Notes: generated by a model from the sequence alone, not told the origin. Positions 1 through 12,530 are shown, counted from the first letter of the stretch. The stretch is 64,000 nt of DNA from Anisus vortex (GCA_949126835.1 OX421505.1:2413587-2477586); one strand, 5' to 3'. A program made the numbers and translations.

Positions 1-2800
1 ATTAATTAAAATTAATGTCAAAGTCTTTGGTATACAGATTAAATATTAATTATATTTAAAGTTATTTAATGTTATTTATTTATCTTCCGATAAGCACATC
101 GGACTTCAACACATCAGATTTCAACACCTGGTCGTGTCACATCGGATTTGAACATAGGCTACATAAAATTCAACACATGGTTGTGTCACATCGGATTTGA
201 ACATCGGACTTGAACATATGTATATAGTTTAGGTTCCTTGTTGATAACATGTGGGAACGAAACTTTTTCCGGTTGCAAATATTAAATAATGATCTGCGTA
301 TAGTCACTTTTTTTCGATTTTTTGTATCGAATTTTCCAATGATGAAATATTTGTCATCGGTGTACAAATGTTATATTTTCTTAGAGCTATTATAGTGCTC
401 AATCATATAAATAGTATATGTATTTGAAATAATTGACTCAGGCTTCAGTTTTGTTCAAAAACTGGTACTCACATAATTTTCCATGTGGTTTGTAGTACGT
501 CTTCAAAAAGTTTCGAATTTGAACATAATATTATATCCTTCAGCTTCTCTCTCCGTTAGCTGCCACCAAACCTGTTGATGTCCTATTATTATTATTGGAC
601 TATCAAACATTACCACCAGTCTTCTCAGAGTATTTGAGTTGCAGTAGCTGAATTATTTGATTGATTTGAACATCAAAATGGACGACATCACCACAATATA
701 AATTCCAAACTTGTAAATAATAAATGAACGACTTATTGCAGCATATTATTTAATAACAATTCATTAACAGTTGACACTTCACATCCAATGAACAAATATA
801 GCTTTATAGTATCAACATAATACACAATTTTATTTATTTCTCCTGAGTCTAAAATACTGCCTGCGTTCCTTGTGAGTTATGAGAAAGACTGCCGACCGCA
901 TGGACCGTCACTTAACTATATCTACTTCCGATATAGGTTTTCTTAATATCCAAAAATGGGTTTTATTTCGACTTTTTAATTATTAATATAGCTACTACCT
1001 ATATATTATTTTATGGCTTCATAGCAACCAGAGACTAATTTAAAACCAACATATAACAAGAGACCAACAAGGTAGGTTTTATCCGACCTAAGGTATATAA
1101 ATATAAGAATAAAAAATAGAAAAACATTAAGTAAAAAATAATAATCTTTACATAAATTCAATGCGATAAACACGTTGGGCTGACCGATATCATTCAACAT
1201 GTGCCGCTCTGGTTTAATTCAGTGATCGTAAATCATACTAAAATCTATATGCTATCTAAACAATCGGACATAATATTAACTCATCTTAATCCATCACCAA
1301 TGTTAAGATATTAATCTACAGTTTAGAATGCTTATTTTACATCAAAAAAGCAATAGAAAAATGTTATAATTAAACTTACGAGACTAGTATGCCACTTTCA
1401 CGACCACCACCACTAGAAGGCCAACAACTAACCGGAAAAGAGATTAAATAGGGCGACCCAAACACTATCACTGACCAATAAAATTTATTGTCCCGCAGCC
1501 AATCGGATTCAAACAACCTGAAAAAGCGCTCCAGTATAATTAGTTAAAAACTTAACTGTGCTTTGTTATGAAATTAAAAGAAAATATAATGAGAACAGTA
1601 CAAAAACACCTTGTAGACCACCTGTCTACATTTGCTTAAGAAAAATAATTAAGGACACTTAAGGCAAATTATATTACTTTGACTAGAATACTTTTTAGGA
1701 AAAAAAGACATTCTTCCATCGACGATGGTACGGATTCTATCATAGCTTGATGTCGTAATTAACGAAATCTCTGCCAGAAGTATTAGCTATGTTTGATTCA
1801 TCAACAACATTAATTTGCTAAAAATCTTAGTTATCGCCTGCATCACTCACTACAGTACGTAATTACTGTATATAACAACGCATTCAATGATAGAATGTTC
1901 AGAGAGTTTTGCAGATTTGTTTTAGAATAATGAGGATTACAAATAGTTTGTTACTACCACTTAGGTACGCTAGTCATCTAAAGTTTAAATATATTGTATG
2001 GATATTTGTTTCGATGCTAAAGTTTTTGGAAACCAAAGACAATTATTTGAGAGAAATTTTCATACAATTAAAAACTGATATCCCTTTTTAATTGAATTAA
2101 ATAAGTTTAAAAAAAAAAAGGATTTCAGGGAATTGACCTTAATTAAAAGAAGACAAAGAGTGTTTTTTTGTGTGTTTTTTTTTTTGCATTTATGTCAAGA
2201 CTTCGATTGTACAAGATCAACTTTGGACGCAGAAATCTGGAATCTATAAACAACAACTGACGAAGACATGCTTACTCCAATACATTGAAACAGTTAATGA
2301 TTACTTCAACAGACGATTTAAGGATAATATATTATAAACATGAAAATTCCTGATTGGTTATTAGACCTTTGTTTCTAATGGTGAAATATTAAAATCAACC
2401 CTACCTTTACAACTGCAAAAAGAATTGATTTAATAAATAACAAATAAACAATAAAAATTGAATGCAGAAATGGGCTAATCACGAATTTTGGTTGCAAAAG
2501 GACATCCATCAATTTCTCTAGGTCTTTTGGTTTTGGCAAAAACAAAAATTATTCCATTTCCACACCCTATTTATTGGAACGTAGACGAACTACTAGACAC
2601 ATACCAGGAACAAGCTTCACTTTAAAATTGTTTTATTTTCAAAACCTAGGCTCTTTGCAGTATATTTTTTTAATTATTATTTATTAAACAACAATTAAAC
2701 AAATGTATCCATTTAAGCTCTTTTTATGATATTTCAGCTCTTTTTAGGATGATAAAATTGCATACAAATCTAGTCTGCCTATACAAATTGTATGCGGCAA
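1..2800. other. AT-rich stretch without a recognisable gene
   Basis: No ORF over about 65 codons here has a recognisable motif. A short direct duplication is visible: the segment at about 122-153 is repeated with few changes at 171-204 (both contain the run CACATCGGATTTGAACAT). Poly-T and poly-A runs occur around 2110 and 2170. I see no RNA gene or clear transposon terminus. Confidence 0.6.
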
Positions 2801-2810
2801 ATTTGACTTA

Positions 2811-2995
2811 TTAGTTCAACTTCGGATTTGGGGGGGGGGGGGGGGCAGTGAGAAATAAAAATTTGAAAAAGGGGGCGGTGAGCCGAAAAAGGTTGAGAAC
2901 CTGCGCACTAAACAAAGCAGTTACAGTATGCAAGGGGGCGGCGCTGAAATTTTTGCCCTGGGGCGCCACAAAGGCTTGTGAGGGCCCTGGATACG
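2811..2995 (-). mobile_element. Probable hAT-type terminal fragment(s)
   Basis: After a G homopolymer (about 2829-2846) comes GC-rich sequence. Read on the minus strand it starts CAGGGCCCTCACAAGCC at the right edge, and an internal edge reads CAGGTTCTCAACCTTTTT. Both resemble CAGGG- or CAG-type hAT inverted-repeat ends. No target duplication and no transposase are visible, so this would be a non-autonomous fragment. Nearby, 3048-3071 shares the run GGTCCATCTTATTATAG with the interior of the hAT copy at 45077-46212. Confidence 0.3.
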
Positions 2996-3473
2996 CACGG
3001 AAAAAGAACATATTATTATAAGCTCTATAAATAGAGCAATTGGTCCGCGGTCCATCTTATTATAGTCTTTGGTATTTTAGACACAATCGTATACCCGTAT
3101 CATACCTGTTTATTTGTACATAACAAAGATAAAATAGTGATAAACAGAAACGACGTAAACCATGGATAAGACCAAGTTAAATATCATTTGCACATATAGT
3201 AGTCCCTAGACTATGCACTAAGTATATAGGCCTACTAGTAAATATATGTACAAATAAACATTCGCAATAGTTATACACCCATATATATATATATATAGAT
3301 CTAATGACATTTGTAATATTTAAGTTAGTAGGGTTTATGCATTAAATGTGTAGACGATAAAAAAAATAAAAGTATAGGCCGAGCGAAGAAAAAAATTTAT
3401 ACAATCACGTTTTAAAGTTTTGGATTTAAAAATCGGTGCTAAGTCTAAACATGTTTTCTAAAACGTGGGGTGT

Positions 3474-4110
3474 AGGCCTAGTGTAGGTGTAGGCCTAGTG
3501 TAGGTGTAGGCCTAGTGTAGGTGTAGGCCTAGTGTAGGTGTAGGCCTAGTGTAGGTGTAGGCCTAGTGTAGGTGTAGGCCTAGTGTAGGTGTAGGCCTAG
3601 TGTAGGTGTAGGCCTAGTGTAGGTGTAGGCCTAGTGTAGGTGTAGGCCTAGTGTAGGTGTAGGCCTAGTGTAGGTGTAGGCCTAGTGTAGGTGTAGGCCT
3701 AGTGTAGGTGTAGGCCTAGTGTAGGTGTAGGCCTAGTGTAGGTGTAGGCCTAGTGTAGGTGTAGGCCTAGTGTAGGTGTAGGCCTAGTGTAGGTGTAGGC
3801 CTAGTGTAGGTGTAGGCCTAGTGTAGGTGTAGGCCTAGTGTAGGTGTAGGCCTAGTGTAGGTGTAGGCCTAGTGTAGGTGTAGGCCTAGTGTAGGTGTAG
3901 GCCTAGTGTAGGTGTAGGCCTAGTGTAGGTGTAGGCCTAGTGTAGGTGTAGGCCTAGTGTAGGTGTAGGCCTAGTGTAGGTGTAGGCCTAGTGTAGGTGT
4001 AGGCCTAGTGTAGGTGTAGGCCTAGTGTAGGTGTAGGCCTAGTGTAGGTGTAGGCCTAGTGTAGGTGTAGGCCTAGTGTAGGTGTAGGCCTAGTGTAGGT
4101 GTAGGCCTAG
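3474..4110 (+). repeat. 17-bp satellite array (about 37 copies)
   Basis: The unit is GTGTAGGTGTAGGCCTA, repeated head to tail with almost no variation over about 637 bp. It contains the palindrome TAGGCCTA, which recurs as single copies across the whole window (for example 7034, 25199, 27811, 33273, 33391, 34611, 41507). Each unit has stop triplets (TAG) in the plus frames, so it is not coding. The near-perfect homogeneity points to recent expansion. Confidence 0.97.
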
Positions 4111-4379
4111 TTGATTTTTGTTATCCACCACATTTTCATTCTGCTTTTCCACACTAGCAATCTATATTCAGCTAAGATAATCAGGTTCAGAAAGTGACTT
4201 GTTTTGATATTAATTTTCGGGAGTTTATTTAGGGTAATAGCGTAATCTATGTTAATGGGTTTTTTATGGGGGTATTCATTTCAATGAATTAGTTTAGGTT
4301 TGTTTTTTCCATGTTGGATAGTGGTACAATCTTAAATGGGGATTGCAATAGTACTATTTGCAAAAGGTTGTTATTGGGT

Positions 4380-4900
4380 TGTAGGCCTATTTCTAAATTA
4401 GAGTTTAATGCCTTATGTATTATTACTACTTTACTCTTTGCCCTTCTGTCCTCTAGTGTTTCTAGGTTTAGTGATTTGACTAACGGTGTTACTCTTGTAA
4501 ATTGGGAATATATATTCACTAGTTATGAACCTTGCAGCTCTTTTTTGGATTTGTTCAAATTTTTTTATGTTTTCTTTAGTTGATGGGTCCCATACAGGGG
4601 CTGCATATTCTAGTATAGGTCTAACTAATGTGAGATAGCATTTTAGTTTTATATTCTTATTACATTTGTAAAAGTTCCTTTTTATGAATCCTAATGTTTT
4701 GTTTGATTTTTTTAATTACTTCATCAATATGATGGTTCCAAGATAACTTATCATTTATTATTACTCCTAAATACTTAGCATTGTTAGTTTGAGTTAGTTC
4801 TTTACCATGAATGAAGTAGTTTGCTATTATTTGTTTCTTTTTCTTGGATACCCTTATTAGTTGGCATTTTTCTGGGTGAAAAGACATACTCCAGTTTGAT
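4380..4900 (-). pseudogene. 5'-truncated CR1/jockey-like LINE fragment (RT C-terminal part)
   Basis: Minus-strand translation matches, almost residue for residue, the RT thumb region of the LINE ORF at 55532-56923 (shared motifs NWSMSFHPEKCQ, NAKYLGVIINDKLSW and the LETLEDRRAKSK block). Homology begins abruptly near 4900, where the protein reads SNWSMSF, which is the usual 5' truncation of LINEs. It decays by about 4380, and the 3' tail present in other copies is missing. The reading frame is broken after the IDEVIKK motif. It is a dead copy. Confidence 0.85.
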
Positions 4901-5560
4901 TTCCCACAGTCTTCCGACCCCGGGTGCCAACAGGCGAAGATCTGGTGGCGGCCGACGAGAGGGAAGGTCGGGGGTTTCTCAGTAAAGGAAGTCAGAACGG
5001 TCAGACAAAGACACTCAGTCTTATAAAATAATTTCAAGGGCCATGTAAGAGTGATATACTAGTACCAGCTCCATGCCCTCAACCCGTCGCCTTGGCCCAG
5101 GTGTCAGCAGACGAAGGTTAGTTGTCTCGGGGCCGTGGGCGAAGGGTAAGGGGGAGCACACCCCCTTCCGCAACGTTAGAAAAGTAATTGTGATTGCTGT
5201 ATGAACACTTATATAATTCTACCAACTTTCGATAGTTCTTGCTGCAAGGGAGATAAAAAAAACAAGATAAACAGCGAGAGACAAAGGAACTAAAATTACC
5301 CATTGCCAAACCTCAATAAACACCGTACCCGTGTCTTTAGCAACGCACCCACGTAACTCTTATGGGTTTATATCCTACAATGTATGGACCAGAAAAGGGG
5401 CACAACCCTATAAAACCCTACATTTACAACTCTAAGCTGTTCTTTTCTCTCCCCTTTTGATTCTGTACACAATGTAATTAACTTTGTTTATCCAAAATAT
5501 TAAATATCTTCTATCCTATATTTTAACACTACTTAATAAATATGTTTGCATTTTTCATTC
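4901..5560. other. GC-rich unresolved repeat between two LINE fragments
   Basis: Base composition changes sharply at about 4905. Two blocks, about 4918-4966 and 5098-5150, look like diverged duplicates (both contain CAGRCGAAG followed by a GGGMGAAGG-like run). This could be part of a degenerate mobile element. I find no coding motif, terminal repeat or target duplication that would classify it. Confidence 0.35.
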
Positions 5561-6950
5561 TATGGATTCACACCGTACATAGTTTACCAAGTGCTTGGAC
5601 AGGCTTCTGCCGTTCATCACCGATATCATTAACACCTCTCTATCCAAGGGCGTGGTCCCGGACTGCTTCAAATCCGCCATTGTCCTCCACTCTTCAAGAA
5701 ACCTGGGCTCGACGTAAATGAATGCAAGAATTACCGCCCAGTATCCAACCTCCCTTTCCATTCCAAGATCCTGGAGCGTGTTATCCTCGAGCAGTTAAAT
5801 GCCCACCTGTCTCTGCATTCGCTGATGCCCGCGCACCAGACCGCGTATCCCCACCATCACCGCACCGAGACAGCGCTTTTGCGGATCACCACTGACCTCC
5901 TAAGCGCCCCAGACAGAGGTCTCGTCTCTGTCCTTGTGCAGGTAGATTTGTCCGCTGCCTTCATTACGATTGGCCATCACCGACTCATAGATCGCCTCAG
6001 CTCTACGTTTGGCATTCACGACATTGCCCTCTCCTGGTTCACGAGCTATCTTCAGAATCGCTTCCAGACCGTCATAACCGAGTCCTTATTCTTTCAGCCT
6101 GTCCATGTCTACTATGGTGTGCCACAGGGGTCTGTCCTCGCCCAGTTCTTATCACCCTTTACACCCAACCAATCTCCTATGTCATCGAACGCCACAACCT
6201 TAAATATCATTCTTTCGCCGATGACACCCAGCTCTATAACAGTGCTGAGCCTGAAGACTTCGACGGGTTCCTTGCTTCCATCTCCATCTGTTTCCTAAAC
6301 ATAAGGAACTGGATGACGGAAAACAAGTTGAAGTTGAACAGTGAGAAGACTGAAGCTCTTATCGTCGGTACGAGACAGAGGGTCGTGTCCCTCACTGTGT
6401 CCGATCTTCAGCTGTCTGACGCTACAGTACATTTCTCCCCGACTGTCAAGAACATTGGCGTCTATCTGGTCTCCACGCTGTCCGTGCAGCTCTCATCTCC
6501 TTGCTCACCAAAGTCTGCTTCTTCCACACGCGTCGTCTTGCGCCATATCTTACCTAGGAAGCTTGTGTTAAGCTTGTCATCTCTCTCCCCTTTTCCCGCT
6601 TTGATTATTGCAATTCGCTCTTGGCTGGCCTCGGCTTCCTCCCTTCAGGGCCTCCAACGTGTCCAGAACTGTGCTGCCCAACTGGTCCTTAAGAAGAAGA
6701 AGTCGACTCATACTACTCCTCTGCTCCGATCTCTGCACTGGCTACCCATTAACCACCGGATCTCCTACAAGCTGGCTTCTCTCTGTTATAAGTGCCTGAA
6801 TGACTTTGCCCCGGACTACCTTCGCTCCTGTCTCGAGCTCTACACACAATCCCGTCCACTCCACTACAACTTCGACAGAGCCCTAACTTCGACACCTTCA
6901 GGAGCCGGCTGAATACGCACCTATTCAAGTAGCAGTTTATTATTTTTCAT
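5560..6950 (+). pseudogene. Degenerate CR1/L2-type LINE reverse transcriptase
   Basis: Frame-shifted plus-strand translation recovers RT motifs in order: NYRPVSNLPF (about 5735), DLSAAF and the HHRLIDRLSSTFGI block (5945-6020), GVPQGSVLA (6117), an FADDTQLY-like site in a shifted frame (6215-6235), the MTENKLKLNSEKTEA block (6313) and the C-terminal QNCAAQLVLKKKKS and LLRSLHWLPINHRISYK blocks (6665-6770). This LxxLHWLPI C-terminus is typical of CR1/L2-clade LINEs. At least two frameshifts lie between 6140 and 6313. The 5' endonuclease part is absent. It ends in an ATT-rich tail next to LTR element A. Confidence 0.85.
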
Positions 6951-7059
6951 GTATACATTTTCGTCTTTTATTCGTTGTCTGTACTGTGTATGTGACTGTT
7001 GACATCGCATAGAACTGTTCCCAACGGGTTATGCGCTATAGGCCTACAAGTATTATTAT

Positions 7060-8742
7060 TGTAGGTCGGTGACTTAAATTAAAAGTGTGATTAATTGCTT
7101 TGTGCTGTATGAGTGGTCTGTTTTGAATGTGTTTCTGTGCTCTGAGCGTGTGATGATTTGTGAGAATGTAAGTAATTTACTTTTAATGTAAATGTATTTT
7201 ATTATTTGTAATATAGATATAGACTTGGGGGACTGTTTGGTATAAAAATGATGTATGTAAATATTGTTTTGTATTTTGTGAAAGCCCTGAAACAAGGTTA
7301 AGCGGCTAGGCCTTGCGTCATTTTTCGGAATTCTTTTTCTGATTATTTTAAATTGGGTTTTCGTTAGTGTAGTTTAATTAAAGTAATAGGTAGAATTTTT
7401 ATTGTAGTTTAATTTAATATAGGGTTGTACATAAGGTAGATTTGTAGATATTTAGCAATTAGAGATTTAGAATTAGGATTAGCACTTCAGTCGACAGGAA
7501 ATAGTCATTTTTGAAATTAGTTAGAGCGAGAGTTAAGTTGTCAAAGTAGACGTTCGGTCAGCGTCTATAAATAGAACAATTAATCAATCACTTCCGTCTG
7601 AAATGGCCCATTTTGTGGAAGACCAGTGGTCAGATTATGGCGTAGTTGTGTGTGGCTTGTTCAGATATGACGTGAGTTGAGATTTAATTACTTTTTAGAA
7701 TTTGTATGTTATTTTATGCTATGTTTTATTTGGTTATTTTATGCATATTGCCCACTTGTCTATGACAAGTGCATTGATGGGAATGGATTAAGTTGGAGGT
7801 TTGGGAAGGAACATTAGCCGCCATGTTGGCTTCTTCTTTTTAAATGTATATTTCTTTTTAGTTCATGTATAATATTATTTTAATGTAATGTTGCCTTTAA
7901 TGGCCGGCATGGGAATAAGTTATGGTAGATGTTTTTATTTCATGCTTGGTCTTAACTGGTATGTATTAACCAGTGAGTGGCCTAACTCTGTGGTACAGAG
8001 TATAGAGCGGTGTTGTCTTGTTCTAGTCTTCATTGACTAGAGCTGGGTTGATTCTTATGTCATAATTCATATTATGTTATAAGATGTATAAGGAGTATAG
8101 GTTCATGTTTGAACTGGTTATAGTTGGGACTATGCTATGTAGTTTTTATTTACTGTATATAGTATATATATATTATGCTTATGTATATAGATGACCATGT
8201 TCTAATGTTTATTTGTATTTCTCTATTTCTATTCTATTATATTGTAGGTCGTAATGTCGGCCTATGTTGGTTTTTAGTGGGGAGTTGAAGTTTGTTTTTT
8301 TGTGGGGAGTTGAAGTTAGTTTTTTTAGTGGGGAGTTGAAGTTAGTTTTTTAGTGGGGAGTTTAAGTTGGTTATTTTGTTTGGGTTCACAGTATGTTTAG
8401 AGTTTAGATAGTATAGGTTTATTGTTGGGGTTCAATTTGTTTTTAATGATTTTTATTTTCCCTTAAATGGGATGAGTTGATTTCCATGAATAAAAAGTAA
8501 TTTGTAATTTAAATATGATTTTAGTGTTTTATGTTTAGTGTTCAGTGTTGTTGGTCTGTTTAGATTGTAATAATCCTTCTGTCCCAACGGAAGTGTCACG
8601 GAAGCCCAAAGTCCCCTCGTGTCCTACCAAGATGTTTTTAGTAAATGATTGCTGTCCTTTACCCACAACCCTCTTTAATTAGTAGTAACCACCATGAATA
8701 AAGAAAAATATAATCGCCCTCCCCTCCCCCCACCCTGTTACA
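7060..8742 (+). repeat. 5' LTR of element A
   Basis: The LTR is about 1683 bp, TG...CA bounded. It holds a tandem run of GTGGGGAGTTGAAGTT-like units (about 8278-8365, four units) and a TATAAATAG sequence at 7566-7574 (TATA-like). The 3' LTR has one more unit, which explains most of its extra 25 bp. Unusually long for a gypsy LTR. Confidence 0.92.
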
Positions 8743-8766
8743 AATGGTGTCTAGAAGTGGGATTCC
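8743..8766 (+). other. Primer-binding site of element A
   Basis: Immediately after the 5' LTR, the run TGGTGTCTAGAAGTGGGATT starts with TGG, as expected for pairing to a tRNA CCA end. It resembles the complement of a tRNA-Leu-type 3' end with one extra base; the tRNA identity is an inference. Confidence 0.6.
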
Positions 8767-8864
8767 GTGCTTAAACAGACCAATGATTACTGTTTTTAGC
8801 TTAGGAAGGTTAGGTTTAATGGGTTGGAGGTTAGGATATAGGTAGAAAAAAAACAAACATAGGC

Positions 8865-10424
8865 ATGGCTGGTGAAGAACAAGCCACACAGACAGTGTAT
8901 GTCTTCCTGCACCGTGAGGAGCCGATCAAGCTATTCCACGGCAGTAACCACCCAGGCGACGTGGAGAGCTTCATCGAGGACATTAGAGGTGCCTGGAGGG
9001 CGAGACGAGTCACCGAGAACGAAGAGAAGAGAGACGTGCTATGGGCTCACCTCGGCGAGTCAGTGAGGGCAGAGTGTAGGTGCCACCCACCGGAGGTGAG
9101 GTCCAACCCTGAAGAGCTGATCAGGGTGTTACAGTCCGTCTACGGGGAGAAACGAAGTATCTCCAAATTAATGGGCCTGTTTCTCACAGTCCATCAACAT
9201 GTCTCAGAGACCGTGAGAGCTTACTCTCACCGCTTGCAGGCTGCATTTGATGCCCTGTTAGCGCGACAAACCTGTCTCTCAGTGGCCCTCACAGATGCCG
9301 TAATCTTAAGGGACCACTTTGCAGAAAACTTGCTGGACCCCCTCATGAGGAAGTACCTGCGAGAGGAGATCCATAAATACCCTAGGACCTCCTTCCTAGA
9401 CCTCCGGGATACGGCTATACGCTGGTCTGAGGACGAATGTGACGTCCACTTGATGCACTCTGTAGCTACGACTGTTGAGCCACAACAGCCGGGCCCAGAG
9501 TTGGAAAAATTGGTGTTGGCACTGGCCAAACAGGTGGGGGAGTTATCAACAACAATAGAGTATCTGCAGCTTTCACAACAAAGCCCTGATTCTCAACCAT
9601 ACCCACAGCCTTCAGGTGAACCAGACCACTACGATTGTCATTCTGGATACGGCTATAATAACTGTGGAAGCCCTGACTACCTTGCTGGGGAGTGCTTGAA
9701 AGGGATGCAGACAACTGTCGGAGCGAGTGGCATGACTCATCACCAAGATGAGCATCCAACTCTGACGAGCAAGAGAGTAGGCACCCGCCCTGCTGCAAAT
9801 GTCAGCCTCAATGGGCTATGTTGTGAGGCCACGATTGACACAGGCTCCATGGTCAGCACAGTGACGGAGAGCATATTTACCAACCAAACTGCCAGTGTAC
9901 TACCAGAAGTTGGGGATACCCAAACTGTTAGACCCCAGTCAGTCATGTTTAAAGTAGTTATGCCAACAGGACCGGTAGTAAATAAAGGAATGGTTCAGGC
10001 GGCACCGTTGCATTGCTTGAAAGTGGTTAAAGAAACGGTTTCGGTGGACCCTATGATAGTTAATGTGAGATCGGTGTGCCAAACAAGACGTCAAGCTGTA
10101 CCAGGAGAGGACTCTGCTCTTTTTTCATTACACTTCTGTTTACTTTTTATTTTTAACCATTTTCTTTCCTTTTTTTATGTTTTTATGAAAATGATATATT
10201 TACTTTTTGTATGCCTTTGTTACCCATTTCATGACATGTTGACCCTTTTGTGTAGTGTGCATCGATTTTTCCTGTTTGGTGTACTTGGACACTACGTATA
10301 TCTCATTGTGACTTTGATGTCAGATGTTTTAAGAGTAGGTACAGCATTTTTTGTCCCAGTGAGACTTTCACATTTTCCACCTATCTTTAGGCTGCATGCT
10401 TTTTATGTATGTCCCAATGGGTAA
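8865..10424 (+). CDS. Gag-like polyprotein with partial aspartic protease (element A)
   Basis: 519-aa ORF. Residues about 1-200 look like a Ty3/gypsy capsid: KLFHGSNHPGDVESFIEDI near the start, the VYGEKRSISKLMGLFLTVHQ block, then YSHRLQAAFDAL. No CCHC zinc knuckle is visible. Around residue 320 the motif ATIDTGSMVSTV is a retropepsin active site (DTG), so gag and protease share one frame. From about residue 405 the protein changes to a hydrophobic, Phe/Leu-rich tail that looks like read-through of 3' non-coding sequence. The deletion that removed RT, RNase H and integrase therefore probably lies near 10080-10120. Gag packages element RNA into particles; the protease, if functional, would process it. 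The capsid part looks intact; the protease is truncated. Confidence 0.8.
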   Translation: MAGEEQATQTVYVFLHREEPIKLFHGSNHPGDVESFIEDIRGAWRARRVTENEEKRDVLWAHLGESVRAECRCHPPEVRSNPEELIRVLQSVYGEKRSISKLMGLFLTVHQHVSETVRAYSHRLQAAFDALLARQTCLSVALTDAVILRDHFAENLLDPLMRKYLREEIHKYPRTSFLDLRDTAIRWSEDECDVHLMHSVATTVEPQQPGPELEKLVLALAKQVGELSTTIEYLQLSQQSPDSQPYPQPSGEPDHYDCHSGYGYNNCGSPDYLAGECLKGMQTTVGASGMTHHQDEHPTLTSKRVGTRPAANVSLNGLCCEATIDTGSMVSTVTESIFTNQTASVLPEVGDTQTVRPQSVMFKVVMPTGPVVNKGMVQAAPLHCLKVVKETVSVDPMIVNVRSVCQTRRQAVPGEDSALFSLHFCLLFIFNHFLSFFYVFMKMIYLLFVCLCYPFHDMLTLLCSVHRFFLFGVLGHYVYLIVTLMSDVLRVGTAFFVPVRLSHFPPIFRLHAFYVCPNG

Positions 10425-10510
10425 CTTTTTGTATTGATCTAGGACCAGAGGGGTATTTTTTGTATGATAGTTTGTTTTGCAGGGTCGCAAAAAGAAAGTT
10501 AGGAGATGAA

Positions 10511-12218
10511 TGTAGGTCGGTGACTTAAATTAAAAGTGTGATTAATTGCTTTGTGCTGTATGAGTGGTCTGTTTTGAATGTGTTTCTGTGCTCTGAGCGT
10601 GTGATGATTTGTGAGAATGTAAGTAATTTACTTTTAATGTAAATGTATTTTATTATTTGTAATATAGATATAGACTTGGGGGACTGTTTGGTATAAAAAT
10701 GATGTATGTAAATATTGTTTTGTATTTTGTGAAAGCCCTGAAACAAGGTTAAGCGGCTAGGCCTTGCGTCATTTTTCGGAATTCTTTTTCTGATTATTTT
10801 AAATTGGGTTTTCGTTAGTGTAGTTTAATTAAAGTAATAGGTAGAATTTTTATTGTAGTTTAATTTAATATAGGGTTGTACATAAGGTAGATTTGTAGAT
10901 ATTTAGCAATTAGAGATTTAGATTTAGGATTAGCACTTCAGTCGACAGGAAATAGTCATTTTTGAAATTAGTTAGAGCGAGAGTTAAGTTGTCATCATAG
11001 ACGTTCGGTCAGCGTCTATAAATAGAACAATTAATCAATCACTTCCGTCTGAAATGGCCCATTTTGTGGAAGACCAGTGGTCAGATTATGGCGTAGTTGT
11101 GTGTGGCTTGTTCAGATATGACGTGAGTTGAGATTTAATTACTTTTTAGAATTTGTATGTTATTTTATGCTATGTTTTATTTGGTTATTTTATGCATATT
11201 GCCCACTTGTCTATGACAAGTGCATTGATGGGAATGGATTAAGTTGGAGGTTTGGGAAGGAACATTAGCCGCCATGTTGGCTTCTTCTTTTTAAATGTAT
11301 ATTTCTTTTTAGTTCATGTATAATATTATTTTAATGTAATGTTGCCTTTAATGGCCGGCATGGGAATAAGTTATGGTAGATGTTTTTATTTCATGCTTGG
11401 TCTTAACTGGTATGTATTAACCAGTGAGTGGCCTAACTCTGTGGTACAGAGTATAGAGCGGTGTTGTCTTGTTCTAGTCTTCATTGACTAGAGCTGGGTT
11501 GATTCTTATGTCATAATTCATATTATGTTATAAGATGTATAAGGAGTATAGGTTCATGTTTGAACTGGTTATAGTTGGGACTATGCTATGTAGTTTTTAT
11601 TTACTGTATATAGTATATATATATTATGCTTATGTATATAGATGACCATGTTCTAATGTTTATTTTTATTTCTCTATTTCTATTATATTATATTGTAGGT
11701 CGTAATGTCGGCCTATGTTGGTTTTTAGTGGGGAGTTGAAGTTTTTTTTTTTGTGGGGAGTTGAAGTTAGTTTTTTTAGTGGGGAGTTGAAGTTTGTTTT
11801 TTAGTGGGGAGTTGAAGTTAGTTTTTTAGTGGGGAGTTTAAGTTTGTTATTTTGTTTGGGTTCACAGTATGTTTAGAGTTTAGATAGTATAGGTTTATTG
11901 TTGGGGTTCAATTAGTTTTTAATGATTTATATTTTCCCTTAAATGGGATGAGTTGATTTCCATGAATAAAAAGTAATTTGTAATTTAAATATATTTTTAG
12001 TGTTTTATGTTTAGTGTTCAGTGTTGTTGGTCTGTTTAGATTGTAATAATCCTTCTGTCCCAACGGAAGTGTCACGGAAGCCCAAAGTCCCCTCGTGTCC
12101 TACCAAGATGTTTTTAGTAAATGATTGCTGTCCTTTACCCACAACCCTCTTTAATTAGTAGTAACCACCATGAATAAAGAAAAATATAATCGCCCTCCCC
12201 TCCCCCCACCCTGTTACA
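10511..12218 (+). repeat. 3' LTR of element A
   Basis: The LTR is about 1708 bp and nearly identical to 7060-8742. Visible differences are a handful of substitutions (for example around 10921 and 10995) and one extra GTGGGGAGTTGAAGTT-like unit near 11790. It is preceded by the purine-rich run AAAAAGAAAGTTAGGAGATG, the likely polypurine tract. Confidence 0.92.
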
Positions 12219-12483
12219 TTATTATTACATTATTTCATGTTTTAAATAAAGATCAAATTATCTTATATCTTTCTGGCTTAGAATATTAAAAATAACAAAT
12301 GTTTTCTATCCTAAATTGTAATACTTCCTAATGACTATGTTTACAGTGTATGACGTATGCATCATTTCAGTTAGTCTTCCCGTACCTCAAATAAAGGGAC
12401 GCAATTTTGTAAACAATAGAGACAATATTTTTCCTGTCTTCTATCCCTTCAACTTGTAAAATTTACAGTTATAGTAATGTCTG

Positions 12484-12530
<47 letters not shown>

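Larger units (their letters stand above)
7060..12218 (+). mobile_element. LTR retrotransposon A (internally deleted, gypsy-like)
   Basis: Two long near-identical direct repeats (7060-8742 and 10511-12218) begin TGTAGGTCGG and end CCCTGTTACA, flanking a short interior of about 1.77 kb. The interior has a primer-binding-site-like sequence right after the 5' LTR, a gag-like ORF with a partial protease, and a purine-rich run before the 3' LTR. RT, RNase H and integrase are missing, so the element must depend on a relative. Flanks share TTAT (7056-7059 and 12219-12222) as a possible 4-bp target duplication, in low-complexity sequence. LTR similarity suggests a recent insertion. Confidence 0.93.

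Noticed and set aside
10100..10424. Hydrophobic C-terminus of the element A ORF as an env-like protein
   Set aside because: It follows directly on a truncated protease and has no signal peptide, Cys pattern or cleavage site; it reads as translated non-coding sequence.
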